From: an uncultured Bacilli bacterium
Lineage (GTDB): Bacteria > Bacillota_I > Bacilli_A > RF39 > UBA660
Direction of reading: 5' to 3'
Assembly (NCBI GenBank): GCA_934096715.1
Contig: CAKOMQ010000036.1
Coordinates: forward strand, 1 to 8,066
DNA length: 8,066 nucleotides
The position numbers and the translations under genes are program-made. The first letter of the stretch is position 1, and each line of letters opens with the position of its first letter. Below the pieces are notes generated by a model. That model ran no database searches. It saw nothing but the letters and a program-made list of their open reading frames with translations, and was not told the DNA's origin. Positions 4,664-8,066 of this stretch are shown one piece after another.

Positions 4664-6562
4664 TTACCCCCTAAACTCATCTTCCATAGTAAAAACTACA
4701 TTCTCTTCAATCCATTCTTTACGTGGCTCTACTTTATCTCCCATAAGTATCTTCACTCTTTTCTCAGCAAGTGCTGCATCTTCTATTTTAACTCTAATAA
4801 GTGTTCTAGTATCTGGATTCATAGTAGTATCCCATAATTGATGAGCATCCATCTCACCTAAACCTTTATATCTTTGAATATTACACTTACCAGTATGACT
4901 TTTCTTTATCTCATCTAATTCTTCATCTGTATAAGCATAGTAGTGTTCTTTAGAATAGAATAATCCATATAAAGGTGGAAGTGCTATATATAGTTTTCCT
5001 TCTTCAATAAGACTACGCATAAAATAGTAGAAGAATGTAAGTAAAAGTATTTGAATATGTGCCCCATCTACATCGGCATCGGTCATAATAATAACTTTAT
5101 CATAATTAGATTCACTTACATCAAAAGTAGATCCTACTCCTGCTCCAATAGTATGAATAAGAGTATTTATTTCTTCATTCTTCATTATATCATCCATACT
5201 AGCTTTTGCAGTATTTATTACTTTACCACGAAGTGGAAGTATTGCTTGGAACTTTCTATCTCTTCCTGATTTAGCAGAACCACCGGCACTATCACCTTCT
5301 ACTAAAAAAAGTTCATTTATCTTAGCATTCTTTCCTTGAGCAGGAGCAAGTTTACCACTTAAATTCTTCTCTATCTTACTTTTATTCTTTCCATTTCTAG
5401 CTTGTTCTCTCGCTTTTCTAGCAGCAATTCTTGCTTCCTTACTCTTATTAGCCTTCTCTAGAATAGTCATACTTATTTCTCTATTCTCTTCTAAGAAAAA
5501 TTTAATTTGTTCATAAGTAATAGCTTCTGTAACACTTTTAGCACTAGGTGTTCCTAGTTTTCCTTTTGTTTGTCCTTCGAATTGCAAAATATTTTCAGGT
5601 ATCTTCATATTTATAACAGCAGTTAATCCTTCACGGACATCACTTCCATCAAGTGTAGAACCTTTAAGTAATTTATTATCTTTTATATAATCATTAAATG
5701 CTTTAGTAATACCTGTTTTAAATCCAACTTCATGCGTACCACCATCAACTGTCTTAACATTATTTACGAATGACAAAATATTTTCATTATAAGTATTTGT
5801 ATATTGAAGTGCTATATCAACTTCCATATTATTCTTCTTACCACTAAAAGATAATACTTTATTTAAAGTAGTTTTATCTTCATTTATATATTCTACAAAA
5901 CTAACAAGTCCATTTTCATAACAAAAACTTTCATGTTTATTATCTTCTTCATCATTTATTTCTACTTTTAAACCAGATTGTAAAAATGCATTTTCTTGCA
6001 TTCTTTCTCTAATAGTTGTATAAGAAAATTGACAGTTTTTAAATATTTCTGGATTAGGTAAAAAAGTAACTATTGTACCAGTTTTCTTACTTTCACCAAT
6101 CTTAGTAAGTGGCTTTTCAACTACACCACCATCTTTAAAACGAATATTACTAATACATCCATCCCTATAAATTGTAACATCCATCCAAGTAGATAAAGCA
6201 TTAACTACACTTGCTCCTACACCATGAAGTCCACCACTAACTTTATAACCATCACTTGTAAACTTACCACCAGCATGAAGCACTGTATAAATAACTTCAG
6301 GAGTAGACTTTCCGCTTTCATGCAACCCAATAGGTACTCCACGACCATTATCCGCTACTGTTACACTTCCATCTTTATTTAAGGTAACTTTAATAGTATC
6401 TCCATATCCATTAATTACTTCATCTATCGCATTATCAACAATTTCCCATACCAAGTGATGCATACCCCTTTTATCAGTACTACCAATATACATACCTGGT
6501 CTTTTACGGACTGCTTCTAGTCCTTCCAATATCTTAATTGATGATTCATCATACTTTGCCAT
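4664..6562 (-). CDS. parE: DNA topoisomerase IV subunit B (ParE)
   Basis: This is the ATPase subunit of topoisomerase IV. Its 632 residues carry an N-terminal GHKL ATPase with EIVDNAIDE (40-48; N44 for Mg-ATP), DNGRGVP (71-77) and GGLHGVGASVVNALS (110-124). The transducer domain has the QTKGKLG loop (331-337) with the ATP-sensing lysine. A TOPRIM domain has EGDSAGGSA (422-430) and DADVDGAHI (495-503), then RYKGLGEM (564-571). RGKVINTAKA after the TOPRIM start is the ParE form; GyrB usually has RGKILNVEKA. Pairing with parC downstream supports this. The start at 6562 is fixed by AGGTGAG six nt upstream. Its own promoter lies at 6581-6609. All key motifs are intact. Confidence 0.96.
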   Translation of the reverse strand: MAKYDESSIKILEGLEAVRKRPGMYIGSTDKRGMHHLVWEIVDNAIDEVINGYGDTIKVTLNKDGSVTVADNGRGVPIGLHESGKSTPEVIYTVLHAGGKFTSDGYKVSGGLHGVGASVVNALSTWMDVTIYRDGCISNIRFKDGGVVEKPLTKIGESKKTGTIVTFLPNPEIFKNCQFSYTTIRERMQENAFLQSGLKVEINDEEDNKHESFCYENGLVSFVEYINEDKTTLNKVLSFSGKKNNMEVDIALQYTNTYNENILSFVNNVKTVDGGTHEVGFKTGITKAFNDYIKDNKLLKGSTLDGSDVREGLTAVINMKIPENILQFEGQTKGKLGTPSAKSVTEAITYEQIKFFLEENREISMTILEKANKSKEARIAARKAREQARNGKNKSKIEKNLSGKLAPAQGKNAKINELFLVEGDSAGGSAKSGRDRKFQAILPLRGKVINTAKASMDDIMKNEEINTLIHTIGAGVGSTFDVSESNYDKVIIMTDADVDGAHIQILLLTFFYYFMRSLIEEGKLYIALPPLYGLFYSKEHYYAYTDEELDEIKKSHTGKCNIQRYKGLGEMDAHQLWDTTMNPDTRTLIRVKIEDAALAEKRVKILMGDKVEPRKEWIEENVVFTMEDEFRG

Positions 6563-6580
6563 TTTTTACTCACCTACTTG

Positions 6581-6609
6581 ATTTTACCATAAAAAAAAAG
6601 CCTAGACAA
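6581..6609 (-). promoter_or_regulatory. parEC promoter, overlapping the upstream terminator
   Basis: On the minus strand TTGTCT (6609-6604) and TAAAAT (6586-6581) are separated by exactly 17 bp, matching 4 of 6 and 5 of 6 consensus bases. The spacer contains the nine T of the preceding terminator. Transcription would start near 6574, leaving a leader of only about 12 nt that begins at or within the AGGTGAG ribosome binding site (6575-6569). That is unusually short, so a further promoter upstream or slight read-through may also contribute. Confidence 0.6.
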
Positions 6610-6649
6610 TAAATTAGACATAACCTTGTCACTTATATCCAGACTTTTT
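6591..6649 (-). terminator. Terminator of the variable surface protein gene
   Basis: On the minus strand AAAAAGTCT (6649-6641) can pair with AGGCTTTTT (6603-6595) with one G-U pair, followed by more T down to 6591. The 37-nt loop holds a smaller hairpin, GACA/TGTC, around AGGTTA. It begins a few bases after the stop codon of the surface gene. The loop is long, so the structure is less certain than the other terminators here, but the T9 run and position support it. Confidence 0.6.
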
Positions 6650-6653
6650 ACAG

Positions 6654-8066
6654 TTATTCTTGAATGATAAATGGATTTCCTAGGCTGCCATCTCCACTAG
6701 AAACCTTAGTATATGTTGAAAGATAGAATACTGGTCGGACACCAAAGGAGTTAGCCAAAGCGTTAAAGCCCGTGAAACCATCACTATACACATTCCAACC
6801 ATCGAAGCTGCCAAAATTATACCCAAAACGGGAAAGTGTCCATTCAATAGTTGACTTAGATGTATCATTATTACTTTGATGTATCCAGCCTGTTTTTAGT
6901 GTAGCCTTATCTGATAATCCTATTAGTGTTAAAGCACTTGAACCCAATGACATCTGATAATCACTTGCATACATTAATCCTATTTTTGCAACAGGATTTG
7001 TCCATTCTCCTACTGTACTCGCTTTTCCTGTTCTATTCATTTCATGTAAATACATTTCTTGCGTCGTTACTTTTGAATAGTATGGACCACTACTTTTATC
7101 GAATGTTTTTGTATTTACTGCACTCCATGTCCAGTTTTCTATTTTATTTGACCATGTTGTGTTTTGCAAGTAATCATATGTAGTATTTGCTAAGAAATAA
7201 CTTCCATTTAGTCCTTTATACATATCACTGTTTTCCCATGATATATCTGTTTTAGAATCTGAATTCCATGCATATTTTTCTAATTGTTTATATTTGATTA
7301 ATTTAACATGGTTATTTTCATTTGTATCAGAGAACACTCCTAATACTCTATACATATATTTATCTTTATTTGCTGTACAAGCAGATTTATCTGTTGTACC
7401 GAAGCAGATAAAGTTGTTTGGATTAGTACTAGTTCCTACCCTGCCACTTCCTGTGTATCTATATCCATCTCCTTCTAAATTACTTTGCCATAACCATCCA
7501 CTATCAACTAAATTTTGTGCAAGTGATTTTGTTGTATCAATTTTGTATCTTAACTTACAAGAAAATGCTTTTGTATTTCCACTTGTATATGGTTCTATTT
7601 TTATTGTGTATGAATTACCTACTAGTTTATCTTGAGTATTTGCGGTATTTGTTACACTACTTGTTAGTGGTATTGATACACTATTTCCTTTTGTTAAGTT
7701 TTTGATTTCTCCACTTACTATGATTCCATTAGTTCCAGCAGTTGTTAATTCTTTTAAAGTCATGGTCTTATCTCCAACTACTACTTTTACATCATTATCT
7801 GAGTTATCTGTTATTGCTGTTGTTACTGTAGCTGTTACCTTATAGTTATAAGTACAGTCTAGTACTTCATCTCCTTCTGGCAAGCTTGCTGTTGCTAATG
7901 TGTAATTTGGATTAGTAGTTAGTGCTAATCCACTCTCGTTTTCATTAGCATAATAAGTCTTACCGGCATTTGCTTGACTCATAAGACTAGCATCTAAATT
8001 TAGATATAACTTAGATGTTTTAATTTGCATTGTTGGATTTCCTAAGCTGTTTGCTTTACCTGTTAC
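6654..8066 (-). CDS. Surface protein with C-type-lectin-like variable C-terminal domain (5' end outside window)
   Basis: The frame stays open to 8066, giving 470 visible residues. The Met at 8030-8028 is internal: the 12 codons before it (VTGKANSLGNPT) and the Met are shared with the gene starting at 197, where a SipW-type signal peptide precedes them. Residue numbers here count from that Met. The N-terminal part (1-165) is Thr/Ser/Asn-rich and probably beta-structured, with C59 and C158. From about 170 the protein follows a pattern I associate with uncharacterised Bacillota surface proteins (DUF6273-like): GYRYTG, NPNNFICFG, MYRVLGVF, GSYFLANTTYDYL, IGLMYASDYQM, EWTLSR, WNVYSDG, GVRPVFYL and a closing SSGDGSLGNPFII. 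This W...LSR...G...GVRP layout resembles the FGE/C-type-lectin fold of DGR targets. Codons 399-431 have an aberrant composition. The ligand is unknown. Confidence 0.85.
   Translation of the reverse strand, partial: VTGKANSLGNPTMQIKTSKLYLNLDASLMSQANAGKTYYANENESGLALTTNPNYTLATASLPEGDEVLDCTYNYKVTATVTTAITDNSDNDVKVVVGDKTMTLKELTTAGTNGIIVSGEIKNLTKGNSVSIPLTSSVTNTANTQDKLVGNSYTIKIEPYTSGNTKAFSCKLRYKIDTTKSLAQNLVDSGWLWQSNLEGDGYRYTGSGRVGTSTNPNNFICFGTTDKSACTANKDKYMYRVLGVFSDTNENNHVKLIKYKQLEKYAWNSDSKTDISWENSDMYKGLNGSYFLANTTYDYLQNTTWSNKIENWTWSAVNTKTFDKSSGPYYSKVTTQEMYLHEMNRTGKASTVGEWTNPVAKIGLMYASDYQMSLGSSALTLIGLSDKATLKTGWIHQSNNDTSKSTIEWTLSRFGYNFGSFDGWNVYSDGFTGFNALANSFGVRPVFYLSTYTKVSSGDGSLGNPFIIQE
6738..6836 (-). 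other. Candidate DGR variable region (adenine-depleted block)
   Basis: These 33 codons, between EWTLSR and RPVFYL in the surface protein, contain 15 A in 99 coding-strand bases, and none of the 33 codons ends in A. The 99 bases just upstream in the same gene (6837-6935) contain 39 A. GC is 44 of 99 against 28 of 99. Most codons end in C or T (GGC, AGC, TTC, GAT, GGT, AAC), as expected when AAY codons of a template are mutated at A. Location near the 3' end of a lectin-like gene also fits. No template repeat or reverse transcriptase is in the window, so assignment is inferential. Confidence 0.55.
7993..8066. repeat. Right copy of 74-bp direct repeat at the window ends
   Basis: This partner of the repeat at 1-74 lies inside the 5' part of the surface-protein gene that runs off the window. 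The 65 bases from 8002 to 8066 match 10-74 exactly. If position 8066 were joined to position 75, the reading frame would run uninterrupted to the ATG at 197 and give a protein of about 511 residues. That fits either circular closure or conserved paralogue N-termini. Confidence 0.95.

Noticed and set aside
2180..6562. gyrB-gyrA instead of parE-parC
   Set aside because: RGKVINTAKA in the B subunit, the missing GyrA-box in the A subunit and the overall N-terminal pattern fit Gram-positive topoisomerase IV better than gyrase.
6680..6868. Short minus-strand frame in another phase over the A-depleted block
   Set aside because: It overlaps the surface gene in a different frame and exists because the block is GC-raised and poor in stop codons; it has no ribosome binding site.
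6926..7705. Plus-strand open frames of 62-113 codons opposite the surface-protein gene
   Set aside because: The minus-strand frame has recognisable motifs throughout and a proper stop with a terminator. The antisense frames show no family features and overlap each other.
1..8066. Small plasmid or phage genome (ends repeat directly)
   Set aside because: There is no replication, partition or phage gene, and the content is chromosomal (parEC, ylbDE). The end repeat is imperfect and lies within a gene family. Circular closure cannot be excluded from sequence alone, so it is kept only as an alternative in the findings.
1..8066. Mycoplasma-type code with UGA read as tryptophan
   Set aside because: Tryptophans checked are TGG, frames end in TAA or TAG, and protein lengths match their families without reading through TGA.
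1..8066. CRISPR array, tRNA, rRNA or insertion sequence
   Set aside because: No regularly spaced repeats, cloverleaf-like sequences, rRNA segments or transposase motifs were seen on either strand.

Overview
The window is AT-rich DNA in which every convincing gene lies on the minus strand, so transcription runs from position 8066 towards position 1. A Gram-positive-type parE-parC pair, adjacent ylbD-like and ylbE-like genes, strong AGGAGG-type ribosome binding sites and TTGACA/TATAAT-like promoters point to a low-GC Bacillota, probably a Bacilli lineage. The standard genetic code fits: tryptophans are TGG and the stops are TAA or TAG. No gene identifies a species.

In transcription order: (1) 8066-6654, a secreted or surface protein gene whose 5' end lies beyond the window. 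It carries a 99-nt block near its 3' end that is depleted in adenine and raised in GC, as expected for a diversity-generating retroelement (DGR) target. (2) 6649-6563, a terminator whose 3' arm and T-run overlap the parE promoter. (3) 6562-2180, parE and parC (topoisomerase IV), 3 nt apart. (4) 2173-1570, a hairpin that holds the ylbD ribosome binding site, then ylbD and ylbE, 3 nt apart. (5) 1528-469, a promoter and two related type IV pilin-like genes, the second without a prepilin cleavage motif, ended by a terminator. (6) 415-199, a strong promoter and a roughly 180-nt untranslated leader with a G10 tract and an intrinsic terminator just before the next gene. (7) 197-1, the first 65 codons of a second surface-protein gene.

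The window ends share a 74-bp direct repeat with 73 of 74 bases identical; the one difference is a synonymous third-codon change. The gene that starts at 197 and the one that runs off at 8066 are therefore near-identical paralogues at the N-terminus, or two alleles of one gene at the ends of a circularising or repeat-broken contig.

The housekeeping core is ordinary. The interest lies in the surface genes: a candidate DGR variable region in one, and a candidate slippage-prone, attenuated leader in front of the other. Together they suggest a display protein that is varied in sequence and possibly switched in expression. No reverse transcriptase or template repeat is in the window, so the DGR reading is inference from composition and domain architecture.
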